The notes under the pieces: generated by a model | What the model was told of the DNA's origin: nothing | The model's database searches: none | Seen by the model: the letters and a program-made list of their open reading frames with translations, nothing else | Shown here: positions 27,274 to 35,607 of the stretch, piece by piece | How positions within the stretch are numbered: the first letter of the stretch is position 1 | Layout of the letters: each line of letters starts with the position of its first letter | Source of the DNA: Glaciecola flavus | GTDB taxonomy: Bacteria; Pseudomonadota; Gammaproteobacteria; Enterobacterales; Alteromonadaceae | Direction of reading: 5' to 3' | Assembly (NCBI RefSeq): GCF_042646125.1 | Contig: NZ_JBHRSW010000018.1 | Span: forward strand, 139,197-203,196 | Length of the DNA: 64,000 nucleotides | Made by a program: the position numbers and the translations under genes

Positions 27274-29064
27274 ATGCCGAGCGAACCATCTGAGCAATTA
27301 GTTTCAGAAAACAAAAAAGTTGATGCCGTCCAACGTGCCAAAGAGGATCTCGACAAGTTGCGCGAGTTATTATTGAGCACACCGCTCAATGAACAGCGAG
27401 CTGAAATCCAACGGAATGCACGACAAATGGTCAGTGAAGTCGTTGCCGAGGCCATTAACGACAGAGAGAAGCTGGACAAGAGTGTATCCCAAGTATTAAT
27501 GCCTGTGGTTGAGCGCTCAATTCAACAATCCTTTAAGCAACAGAGAAAGGAAATTGTTGACTACGTTTTTCCCTTAGTAGGGGAATTAGCAAGGAAGTAT
27601 ATAGCCTCAAGTCTACGAGAGTTTATTGACAAGACAAATGAGCTAATAGAACACTCTTTGTCGCCAAAGGGTTTGAAGTGGCGCTATGAAGCTTGGCGTT
27701 CTGGTATGTCGTTCGCCAAGTACATCATTGCCAAAACCCATATATTTAAGATTCACCAAGTACTGTTAATCCACAAGGAAACAGGAATACTGCTAAATTC
27801 AGTATCAGCTGAAGGTGTCGCCGATGATAATTCAGTTCTTGTGTCCTCAATGTTGACAGCAATCAATGACTTTGTTGCAGATTCATTTTCAGATCATCTT
27901 TCCAATGAAGAGCAAACACTGTCAGAAATTAAAACGAAAGAGTTTTCATTGTATCTAAAACAGGGACCGTCGGCCTTAATTGTTGTCTCGGTGACAGGGC
28001 TTCTTTCCCCAGCCGCTAAACATCAGCTACAAACAACCCTTGAGCATATACACAAACTACACGCTGATAAATTGACGAGTTTTGACGGCGATACACAGGC
28101 TTTCAGTGACACAGACAGCGCCTTATTCTCCTGCTTAATGTCTGAACAAAAACGAGCTGAAAAAGAAAAAAGTACATGGCTCGCCTCGACTGCAATTGCT
28201 GGCGTTGCCCTACTTGTCGGGTGGTGGGGATTTTTGTATTGGCAAACCGCTTCTGCAAGCACACAATTACAGCAAATGTTGACGGGAGTGAATGGGATAG
28301 AGTTAAAACAGCTTGAGATAAAAGGCATACATAATATCCATCTTACCGTGCTCCGAGACCCGTCGGCGATTTCATTGACTGACTGGTTAAAGCAAACATC
28401 AATTGAGCAGGATTGGCTTCATATCGCCGAGCGACCGACAATTTCATTCTCGAAAACCGTGATCTATCGAAAAGTAGCAGCGCTGAGTGAGCGCTTCCCT
28501 AATATCCTATTTGAAAACGGTAAATTGTCGCTGTTACCCGAAAAACAAAACGCACTGAGCTTACACCAGTTTATTGAGTTTGAAACCTCGCTTCAAAATA
28601 TACCGGGTGTAGAGTTAACGACCTTAAGTGAAGATCTTTTTTCAATTAAACGACAAATCACTACTTTCGCTCAAAAAACAAATGCCGAAGTAACAGAAAA
28701 AGTTCTCGGTCAACTAATTGGCGAAATCTCTTCGATACAAATCGAATTCAGTATAAACAAGAGTGAAGTAAGCCCTTCTGAATTGACCAAGATCAGTTTG
28801 ATTGCACAAAAGTTGAACAAAATCAAAATTATTACTGAACGAATGAATAAAACTCCGCTATTATTAATTTTGGGTACCAGCGATACCCAAGGCACACAAA
28901 CTCGAAATCAAATATTGAGTATTGAACGAGCAGAAAACGTGAAGACTATGCTTATGCAACAAGGAATTGATGAGCGTTACTTACAAGCGTTTGCTGCGGG
29001 ACAAATCGAAAGTGATAGACTGAGTTCGAGCGCAAGGAAGGCTATTTTTTCGATAATGTATTAG
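27274..29064 (+). CDS. Inner-membrane OmpA-like protein of the Ras-like GTPase module
   Basis: 596 residues. Cytoplasmic part 1-300: an N-terminal helix (DLDKLRELLLS), a helical region, then SLSPKGLKWRYEAWRSG and a domain beginning IFKIHQVLLIHKETGILL, which reads like a roadblock/longin-type fold and would suit binding a small GTPase (inference). One membrane segment lies at 302-323 (WLASTAIAGVALLVGWWGFL). The periplasmic part contains a possible BON-like region and a divergent OmpA C-terminal domain (TPLLLILGTSDTQGTQT, SIERAENVKTMLMQQGID). This architecture is a recurrent but functionally unknown family. The gene is followed after 100 bp by the GTPase. Confidence 0.7.
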   Translation: MPSEPSEQLVSENKKVDAVQRAKEDLDKLRELLLSTPLNEQRAEIQRNARQMVSEVVAEAINDREKLDKSVSQVLMPVVERSIQQSFKQQRKEIVDYVFPLVGELARKYIASSLREFIDKTNELIEHSLSPKGLKWRYEAWRSGMSFAKYIIAKTHIFKIHQVLLIHKETGILLNSVSAEGVADDNSVLVSSMLTAINDFVADSFSDHLSNEEQTLSEIKTKEFSLYLKQGPSALIVVSVTGLLSPAAKHQLQTTLEHIHKLHADKLTSFDGDTQAFSDTDSALFSCLMSEQKRAEKEKSTWLASTAIAGVALLVGWWGFLYWQTASASTQLQQMLTGVNGIELKQLEIKGIHNIHLTVLRDPSAISLTDWLKQTSIEQDWLHIAERPTISFSKTVIYRKVAALSERFPNILFENGKLSLLPEKQNALSLHQFIEFETSLQNIPGVELTTLSEDLFSIKRQITTFAQKTNAEVTEKVLGQLIGEISSIQIEFSINKSEVSPSELTKISLIAQKLNKIKIITERMNKTPLLLILGTSDTQGTQTRNQILSIERAENVKTMLMQQGIDERYLQAFAAGQIESDRLSSSARKAIFSIMY

Positions 29065-29164
29065 AGGCTGTTTACGAGGTTTAGAAGGTAAACGCGCCAG
29101 AGAGGGAGCTTTACCTTACTTATACAAAGTAACCAAATGGAATTCGACGTGTGTAAATAAAAGT

Positions 29165-29659
29165 ATGCTACAAAAAAAAATTTGTATTTTAGGATCGAGC
29201 GGCGTTGGAAAAACAAGTCTCATAAAGCAATTTATCGAGGGCATTTTTTCCGAAAAATACTTGACCTCTATTGGCGTAAAAGTAGACAAAAAAATAGTCA
29301 ACGCTGGCTTTAGCCCTGTACAGTTACTGTTATGGGACATAGAAGGCGTTGATCGGTACAGCGGTTTTAATCCGCGCTATTTGCGAGGCTGTTCAGGGCT
29401 AATTATAGTCGCTGATATTAGCCGCTTTAACACGCTGAGCGAGGCAATTGAACTCTACAACTCTACCCAAGAGCATACTGACAGCCCCGTTGTACTCGCC
29501 GTTAACAAAGAAGACTTAAACGCGTCTATAAATTGGAATGAGGCGATTTTAACGGAAAACCAACACTGCTTTGCGAAAATATTTAAAACTAGTGCTAAGA
29601 CTGGCAACGGTGTACAGGCCATGTTTGAATTCATCGGCAAACTTGTTAGTCAGGGATGA
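29165..29659 (+). CDS. Small Ras-like GTPase
   Basis: 164 residues with all five G motifs: P-loop GSSGVGKTS (10-18), Thr34 in switch I, WDIEG (57-61), NKED (114-117) and TSAK (142-145). The usual catalytic Gln of the DxxGQ motif is Val62, so intrinsic GTP hydrolysis should be slow or rely on a partner. There is no CAAX-like tail and no membrane anchor. Bacterial Ras-like proteins include MglA (polarity) and the uncharacterised Rup group; this looks closer to the second. The ribosome-binding site is weak. The stop codon overlaps the region of the next start. Confidence 0.85.
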   Translation: MLQKKICILGSSGVGKTSLIKQFIEGIFSEKYLTSIGVKVDKKIVNAGFSPVQLLLWDIEGVDRYSGFNPRYLRGCSGLIIVADISRFNTLSEAIELYNSTQEHTDSPVVLAVNKEDLNASINWNEAILTENQHCFAKIFKTSAKTGNGVQAMFEFIGKLVSQG

Positions 29660-29661
29660 CC

Positions 29662-31791
29662 ATGTACACTTCACTCATTCACACGCTGGGACTGATTGAT
29701 TGCATCGTTCTAAAACGCTTGGACGACGACATTTTTTGCTTGTTAGAAGGCAGCACAGACTGGATCGATAGTCTGTTCCATAATATACACAACTACAGTG
29801 AATTCAGTGTGGATAATCAGTCGGTTTTTCTTGATGACTTTATCATTGATGCAAATGCATTTTGGGAACACTGCGAAGGCGGTCAAATACGCAGTGGGAT
29901 CTGGACTGAATCAACCGAAAATGGCGAACTACATTTAGAAGCTATTGCAGCCAAAATTGACGAACAGCCTTTATTAGTTCTCACCAATGTTGCCGACTAT
30001 TACAGCCAACAGCGAGAAACATTGCAGATTGCAAGAGAGCTGCTCATTTCGAATGATGAAGTCGTAGAGCGACACGATTACCTGAGTGAACGGGTTCGCT
30101 CAATTCTTATTCAAAGTTCAGACTCCGGTATAGGCTTACCTCTCATTCACGCAATCAAACACGCCGATATTGGTGTCATAATTACTGACGATCGCCTTGA
30201 GCCAATCGAACTCAATCCCATGGTCTGGCAGATCTTTGATAGCACAAAAGACAAAAACCCGCATAAAATATTGGGTATATTAAAGTCTCTATTTGAGCGA
30301 CAACATCACGACATTCAAGACGTTTTTTCTCAATTAAGAGAATGGTCTGGAGAACTATACTGGCATGGCCCTCCTTCGCCACACAAATGGTTAAAAGTAA
30401 ACCTTAACCCTGTATTTTCTGATGCTGGCAAAGTGTCGTATTGGATTTTTACGATTAGTGACATCACACGTCTTAAGTACTTATTGCAGACTAACGAAGA
30501 ACTTACCTTACACGATACTCTCACAGGTTTGCCTAATAGACAGTATTTTTGGCAAGAGTTGCAAAAACAAGTCAATGAGCGTCAAGCAGTGAGTTTGCTT
30601 AGTATCGATATTGTTAGCTTTCGCAGCATAAACGAGCTATATGGCTATTTAGAGGGTGATGACTTGTTGAATCAAGTGGTTAAACGCATATCTTCTCTAC
30701 TTTCTAAGAATGATTTTATGACTCGTGTGGGTGCGGACGAATTCATGATTCTAAGGAAACATGCGAAAAACCAAACGGCTCAAGAGACAGAACACGCAAT
30801 ACTAAGGTTGTCTGACGAAATATGTGCTATGGCAAAGCAAAGTTTGTTTACTAAAAGCAACAGAAAATGCGTCCTCCCAGTAAAAATCGGTATATCCCAT
30901 TTCCCCTTAAATGCAATTAACGCAGAAGAGTTAATCAGTTGTGCAGAGCTTGCCTTAAACAAGGCCAAAGAATCGATATCAAAAGATGTGATCATCTACT
31001 CAGAAAAGCTCAGAACAGACTCACAAAGACGACTATTCCTTGAAAATGAGCTCAAGAGCGCAATTGAAAAACAGCAGCTTGAAGTGCATTTACAAGCTAT
31101 CTGCGACCTCAACGATCAACAGGTGATAAAAGCAGAAGCGTTATTAAGGTGGCGACTAGATGACGAACTCATTTCACCCGTCGAATTTATTCCGATCGCA
31201 GAACGCAGCGATCTAATAAATATAATTGGTCGCTGGGTGTTCGCAGAAGTATGCAGTATTCAAGCAGAATTCTCAAAACAAGGGATACAGTTACCTATTT
31301 CAATCAATTTTTCCCCCAAACAAATCTATGACTTGCATTTAATCAACTTTTTCAGGCAGCAAATAGAAAAATATGAAATACAACCCACTCTACTCGAATT
31401 AGAAGTGACAGAAGGCGTACTTATTAACAATTACAACAAAGTAAAAATGTTCCTTCAGGAGATTCGCGATATTGGTATTCGCATCTCAGTAGACGATTTT
31501 GGAACAGGTTATTGTTCGTTGTCCTACTTAAAACACTTACCTATCGACACGCTTAAAATAGATCGGTCTTTTATTGAAGGTATTAATGAAAACGAGGACG
31601 ACAAAGCCATTGTCAGCGCAATCATTGCAATGGCAAAAAGTCTTAATTTGACGGTCATAGCAGAAGGTGTAGAAACAAAAGAACAGCAGTCTTGTTTAAC
31701 CGAGCAAAAATGCCATATTGCTCAGGGTTTTATGTATGGCAAACCAAAAGCTATCAAGCAATTTTTAGCACAAATAAAAAACCCAATATAG
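29662..31791 (+). CDS. GGDEF/EAL protein of the GTPase module
   Basis: About 709 residues. Start: ATG 29656 overlaps the GTPase stop, but the AGGG beside it sits at proper distance only for ATG 29662. Residue numbers count from 29656. Order: an N-terminal region of unknown fold, a PAS-like domain (about 165-270), a GGDEF domain with a changed signature GADEF (359-363) and no I-site, and an EAL domain with EAL at 494-496, SINFSPKQI, ISVDDFGTGYCSL and VIAEGVETKEQ intact. The protein is most likely a c-di-GMP phosphodiesterase with a regulatory GGDEF. There is no membrane segment. Confidence 0.88.
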   Translation: MYTSLIHTLGLIDCIVLKRLDDDIFCLLEGSTDWIDSLFHNIHNYSEFSVDNQSVFLDDFIIDANAFWEHCEGGQIRSGIWTESTENGELHLEAIAAKIDEQPLLVLTNVADYYSQQRETLQIARELLISNDEVVERHDYLSERVRSILIQSSDSGIGLPLIHAIKHADIGVIITDDRLEPIELNPMVWQIFDSTKDKNPHKILGILKSLFERQHHDIQDVFSQLREWSGELYWHGPPSPHKWLKVNLNPVFSDAGKVSYWIFTISDITRLKYLLQTNEELTLHDTLTGLPNRQYFWQELQKQVNERQAVSLLSIDIVSFRSINELYGYLEGDDLLNQVVKRISSLLSKNDFMTRVGADEFMILRKHAKNQTAQETEHAILRLSDEICAMAKQSLFTKSNRKCVLPVKIGISHFPLNAINAEELISCAELALNKAKESISKDVIIYSEKLRTDSQRRLFLENELKSAIEKQQLEVHLQAICDLNDQQVIKAEALLRWRLDDELISPVEFIPIAERSDLINIIGRWVFAEVCSIQAEFSKQGIQLPISINFSPKQIYDLHLINFFRQQIEKYEIQPTLLELEVTEGVLINNYNKVKMFLQEIRDIGIRISVDDFGTGYCSLSYLKHLPIDTLKIDRSFIEGINENEDDKAIVSAIIAMAKSLNLTVIAEGVETKEQQSCLTEQKCHIAQGFMYGKPKAIKQFLAQIKNPI

Positions 31792-31812
31792 AGGCTGTAT
31801 ATCTATATTGGG
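31782..31812. terminator. Hairpin spanning the stop codon of the GGDEF/EAL gene
   Basis: CCCAATATAGA (31782-31792) pairs perfectly with TCTATATTGGG (31802-31812); the 9-nt loop GGCTGTATA holds the recurring boundary motif. The TAG stop is inside the left arm. The T-run after it is poor (CTTCT), so termination is only probable. It sits between convergent genes. Confidence 0.5.
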
Positions 31813-31841
31813 CTTCTACAATACAAAACGTGGAGTATTGC

Positions 31842-32723
31842 TTATTTAGCGCCTGAACTTTGATTCATGTATTTGAAGAAATCACTATCTGGCTCGATAA
31901 CCAATATGTCAGACTTACTATTGAAGCTTTGACGATAGGCATCCATACTTCGCAAGAAACTGTAAAACTCTGGGCTTTTGTTGTACGTCTGTGCATATAT
32001 TTCCGCCGCTAAGGCATCACCTTCACCGCGCAGTTGACGTGCATTACGTTCTGCGTCGGCTAACATGATGGTCACCTTTGCATCAATATTGGCTCGAATA
32101 ATTTCACCCTGCTCCTGACCTTTTGAACGGTATTCTCTTGCAGCTGCAGCACGCTCTGCACGCATCCGATCAAAAATTGAATTACTGATTTCGACAGGTA
32201 GGTTAATTTGTTTTACACGAACATCAATGATTTCTACACCTAACTCATCAGAACTGTCTGCCGTCTGTGTTAAAGCATCGTCCATCAATTCACTGCGCTC
32301 ACCAGATACAATCTGTTGTATAGTGCGCGTACCAAATTCAGAACGTAGACCGTTAGTGACTTTTTGTTTAAGTAGGGTTTCTGCTTGTAATATATTGCCG
32401 CCAGTGGACAGATAATAACGTGCAAAATCGGTGATCCGCCATTTGACGTACGAATCAACAATCAGATCTTCTTTTTCACTCGTAACAAATCGGTCAGCGC
32501 GTTCATCCAAGGTTTGAATACGCGCATCTAAGCGTTGTACACGAGCGAAAAAAGGTATCTTACCGTGTAAACCGGGATCATAAACAACAGGGGTTTCTGT
32601 CTCGTCCATTTTTACCTTTCCAAAGGTAATCACAATGGCACGCGTGCCCTCTGAGACAACAAATAGAGAGTTGTAACCAAGTACAAGCAAAACGGCTATA
32701 AAAATCGCATAAATTGGTTTCAC
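31842..32723 (-). CDS. hflC: HflC, membrane protease regulator
   Basis: 293 residues of the SPFH/prohibitin family. It forms the periplasmic HflKC complex that surrounds and modulates FtsH. An N-terminal membrane segment (IYAIFIAVLLVLGYNSLFVV) precedes the SPFH domain (VYDPGLHGKIPFFARV, LDARIQTLDERADRFVTSE, VKWRITDFARYYL). It starts with GTG at 32723, three bases after the end of hflK, so it is tightly coupled. The long insertion found in E. coli HflC is absent (293 against 334 residues). Confidence 0.96.
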   Translation of the reverse strand: MKPIYAIFIAVLLVLGYNSLFVVSEGTRAIVITFGKVKMDETETPVVYDPGLHGKIPFFARVQRLDARIQTLDERADRFVTSEKEDLIVDSYVKWRITDFARYYLSTGGNILQAETLLKQKVTNGLRSEFGTRTIQQIVSGERSELMDDALTQTADSSDELGVEIIDVRVKQINLPVEISNSIFDRMRAERAAAAREYRSKGQEQGEIIRANIDAKVTIMLADAERNARQLRGEGDALAAEIYAQTYNKSPEFYSFLRSMDAYRQSFNSKSDILVIEPDSDFFKYMNQSSGAK

Positions 32724-32726
32724 AGT

Positions 32727-33869
32727 TTAGTTTCTCCCTTGTCTTGAAGACGTATTACGAGATGAATCTTGTCTGCGATTCGAACTCAAACCGTTAGCGA
32801 TACCTTGAAACTGGTTTGGGTCAATCCGCACTTGATTGTCTCTCACTGGTGCCTGTTGCTGCATAATTCTATCCAGTGGCAAATACATCATGTTGCCATT
32901 GCCTTCAGTGTCGACCATCACTTTACTGGTATTACTAAAGACCTGCTCCATTGTTTCGAGATATATTCTTTGTCGTGTTACATCGGGTGCTGCTGCATAC
33001 TGAGGTAACAGTGCTTCAAACCTAGCCACCTCACCCTGTGCTTCAAGAATAACGCGCTCCTTGTAGGCTTGGGCTTCCTCATTCATACGATTGACAACAC
33101 CGCGCGCTTCAGGCTCTCTGGCTTTCGCATAAGCTTCGGCTTCTCGAATAAACCGCTCTTGGTCCTCTTGCGCCGCAATCGCGTCGTCAAACGCGTCGCG
33201 TACTTCTTCTGGTGGGCGCGCATTAGTAAAGTTAAGGTCGATGACCGAAACACCCATCTCGTAGGGTGAAACAATACTTTGCAGCTCTTCTAGTACTCTA
33301 GCTCGAATTATCTCTCTACCGCCAGTCAGAATATCGTCCATTTTTGAGTGACCAATCACATACCGGATGGCACTGTCGAAAGCTTGATTCAAGCTTTTTT
33401 CAGGGTCGACAACCGCAAATACCCATTGTTGCGGGTCAATAACACGATACTGGACTTCCATTTCAACGCCGACCATGTTTTCGTCTTCGGTAAGCATGGC
33501 GCCTCTTGAAGGAAGAGAGTTAATTGCCTGAATGTTTACGGGTATAACTTGGTCAATAAACGTAAACTTCCACTGAAGACCTGGGTTTGCTAGACCGTTG
33601 TATTCACCAAAGCGCAACAATACGCCTCGCTCTGCTTCTTTTATCGTATAAAAACCGCTTAAGGCATAAACAACAAGCGCGACGATAACGGCAAATCCAA
33701 GTCCTTTGCCGCTTAAACCATTTGATGAGCCACTATTTCCGCCTTTACCAAATTTACCGAAAATATTCTTAAGCACATCATCTAAATCAGGTGGTCCCTG
33801 ATCTTTTCCCCCCTTGTTTTTCCAAGGGTCATTATTGTTGTTATTACCGCCAGGCTCATTCCAAGCCAT
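32727..33869 (-). CDS. hflK: HflK, membrane protease regulator
   Basis: 380 residues from ATG 33869 (MAWNEPGGNNNNNDPW, the typical HflK opening). The frame can start upstream at 33884 but without support. A Gly/Asn-rich cytoplasmic head and a membrane segment (GLGFAVIVALVVYALSGFY) are followed by the SPFH domain (EAERGVLLRFGEY, NPGLQWKFTF). It is the partner of HflC in control of FtsH. The tail is Gln/Asn/Arg-rich. It lies 117 bp from hflX, with a hairpin between. Confidence 0.96.
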   Translation of the reverse strand: MAWNEPGGNNNNNDPWKNKGGKDQGPPDLDDVLKNIFGKFGKGGNSGSSNGLSGKGLGFAVIVALVVYALSGFYTIKEAERGVLLRFGEYNGLANPGLQWKFTFIDQVIPVNIQAINSLPSRGAMLTEDENMVGVEMEVQYRVIDPQQWVFAVVDPEKSLNQAFDSAIRYVIGHSKMDDILTGGREIIRARVLEELQSIVSPYEMGVSVIDLNFTNARPPEEVRDAFDDAIAAQEDQERFIREAEAYAKAREPEARGVVNRMNEEAQAYKERVILEAQGEVARFEALLPQYAAAPDVTRQRIYLETMEQVFSNTSKVMVDTEGNGNMMYLPLDRIMQQQAPVRDNQVRIDPNQFQGIANGLSSNRRQDSSRNTSSRQGRN

Positions 33870-33944
33870 AAGTACACACTCCACAATTACTCGAACTAAC
33901 TATTATACTAGAACAATTCGCGAATAGTTTTACTCACTCGCGAA

Positions 33945-33967
33945 TAAAAGTGTAAGAAACCTTACAC
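33945..33967 (-). terminator. Possible weak terminator after hflX
   Basis: On the minus strand a 7-bp perfect stem (GTGTAAG/CTTACAC, loop of 4) is followed by TTTTATT. It lies 20 bp after the hflX stop and may reduce read-through into hflKC. Next to it are two direct copies of TCGCGAATA (33918-33926, 33938-33946) spaced 20 bp, possibly a regulator site. Confidence 0.4.
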
Positions 33968-33986
33968 CTTGCTCAACAAATCAAGA

Positions 33987-35273
33987 CTAATGCACAACAT
34001 ATTGGCTGAGTCTATACTCAACTTTTTTGTCCATTCGATGCCAATCTGAACTTGGCATCTGTACATTTACCAACCATTCCCCTGTATCCGAATAACCTTG
34101 CTCTAAAATACAGTTCATTTTATATAGCAAACCACGAATCTTTCCATCACTTGCCGGAATGCACAATTGACAGTTAATCATCGACTCACGTAAGCATTCA
34201 GTGAGGGCATTTCTCAATAAATCAATACCCAAACCTTGTTGCGCCGACACCCAGACCCTAATTGGGCGACCTTCTTGGTTTCTGTCAATTTTTGGCTCTA
34301 CTGCCTCAAGCCTGTCGATTTTATTACAGATTATAAGTTGCGGCACGTCGTCAGCGTCGATCTCTTCGAGCACCTCATTGACTTGATCTATGTTTTCCTG
34401 ATGCTGGGCATCGGAATAATCGACCACATGCAACAGTAAATCAGCTTCTTGCGTTTCTTGCAGCGTCGCCTTAAAAGCAGCCACCAAGTCATGCGGTAAA
34501 TGCCGAATAAAGCCCACCGTGTCAGCCAAAATAGCCGCACCGACTTCATTTAACTCAATTTTTCTTAGCGTAGGATCTAAGGTTGCAAACAACTGATCAG
34601 CGGCATACACACCCGCTTCAGTGATTGTATTGAACAGGGTAGATTTGCCGGCATTGGTATAGCCCACCAGTGACACCGTAGGGATTTCTGCGCGTTGTCG
34701 TGAACGCCGCCCTTGTTCTCGTTGTTTTTGCACACGCTCAAGGCGTTTCAATATCGATTTTATGCGTCCGCGTAACAGGCGTCGGTCGGTTTCTAACTGC
34801 GTTTCGCCTGGGCCTCGCAAACCAATCCCCCCTTTTTGCCGCTCAAGGTGAGTCCAACCTCTGATTAAACGCGTTGATATGTGTTTTAACTGCGCTAGTT
34901 CGACTTGTAATTTACCTTCGTGCGTGCGTGCGCGTTGTGCAAATATATCGAGTATTAAACTGGTTCTGTCTAATACGCGACATTTGACAAGAGCTTCTAG
35001 GTTTCTTTCTTGAGAAGGTGACAACGCGTGGTTAAAGATGACAACGTCTGCGTCGAGAGATTTAACAGTAGCAGCAATCTCTTCAGCTTTGCCGCTTCCA
35101 ACAAAATATTTAGCGTGAGGAGCATTACGCTTTGCCGTGACAATGCCGGCTTGATTAACACCGGCAGATGACACAAGCATTTGCAGTTCTTGGAGGTCTT
35201 CTTTGTTTTGTTCGTCCGAAAAGTCTACGTGAACAAGAACGGCATTTTCACCAGCATCAAAACGATCAAACAA
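33987..35273 (-). CDS. hflX: GTPase HflX
   Basis: 428 residues. HflX is a ribosome-splitting GTPase. It opens MFDRFDAGENAVLVH, as in E. coli, which fixes the start at a TTG codon (35273). The CGGAG lies 7 nt before that TTG; an out-of-frame ATG four bases upstream would encode only three residues. Motifs: N-terminal domain ending GLRGPGETQLETDRR, P-loop VGYTNAGKSTLFN, ADTVGFIRHLPHDLV and NKID. It follows hfq by 15 bp. Confidence 0.97.
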   Translation of the reverse strand: MFDRFDAGENAVLVHVDFSDEQNKEDLQELQMLVSSAGVNQAGIVTAKRNAPHAKYFVGSGKAEEIAATVKSLDADVVIFNHALSPSQERNLEALVKCRVLDRTSLILDIFAQRARTHEGKLQVELAQLKHISTRLIRGWTHLERQKGGIGLRGPGETQLETDRRLLRGRIKSILKRLERVQKQREQGRRSRQRAEIPTVSLVGYTNAGKSTLFNTITEAGVYAADQLFATLDPTLRKIELNEVGAAILADTVGFIRHLPHDLVAAFKATLQETQEADLLLHVVDYSDAQHQENIDQVNEVLEEIDADDVPQLIICNKIDRLEAVEPKIDRNQEGRPIRVWVSAQQGLGIDLLRNALTECLRESMINCQLCIPASDGKIRGLLYKMNCILEQGYSDTGEWLVNVQMPSSDWHRMDKKVEYRLSQYVVH

Positions 35274-35288
35274 ACATTTACTCCGGAA

Positions 35289-35537
35289 TTAGTCTTGGCT
35301 TCCGTCGTTGTCGTTATGATTAGATGGCATTGTTATCGCACGTGATGGGACTACTGTAGAAATCGCATGCTTGTATACCATTTGACTGACGGTATTTTTA
35401 AGTAACACAACAAACTGGTCAAATGACTCAACTTGCCCTTGCAACTTGATACCATTCACCAGATAAATTGAAACAGGAATGCGCTCTTTTCGTAGAGCGT
35501 TTAAAAATGGGTCTTGTAAAGACTGACCTTTTGCCAT
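35289..35537 (-). CDS. hfq: RNA chaperone Hfq
   Basis: 82 residues. The Sm fold is intact: SLQDPFLNALRKERIPVSIY, NGIKLQGQVESFDQFVVLL and the second Sm motif VYKHAISTVVPSR. It forms a hexamer that pairs small RNAs with mRNAs. The C-terminal tail is short (about 15 residues, NHNDNDGSQD) compared with E. coli. It lies 70 bp after miaA in the conserved miaA-hfq-hflX order. Confidence 0.98.
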   Translation of the reverse strand: MAKGQSLQDPFLNALRKERIPVSIYLVNGIKLQGQVESFDQFVVLLKNTVSQMVYKHAISTVVPSRAITMPSNHNDNDGSQD

Positions 35538-35607
35538 CCTATGTCCTTATTTATTATTATGTTTTGATTACCCATGTATGAGATAAGTGTACTACATATT
35601 TATTTAT

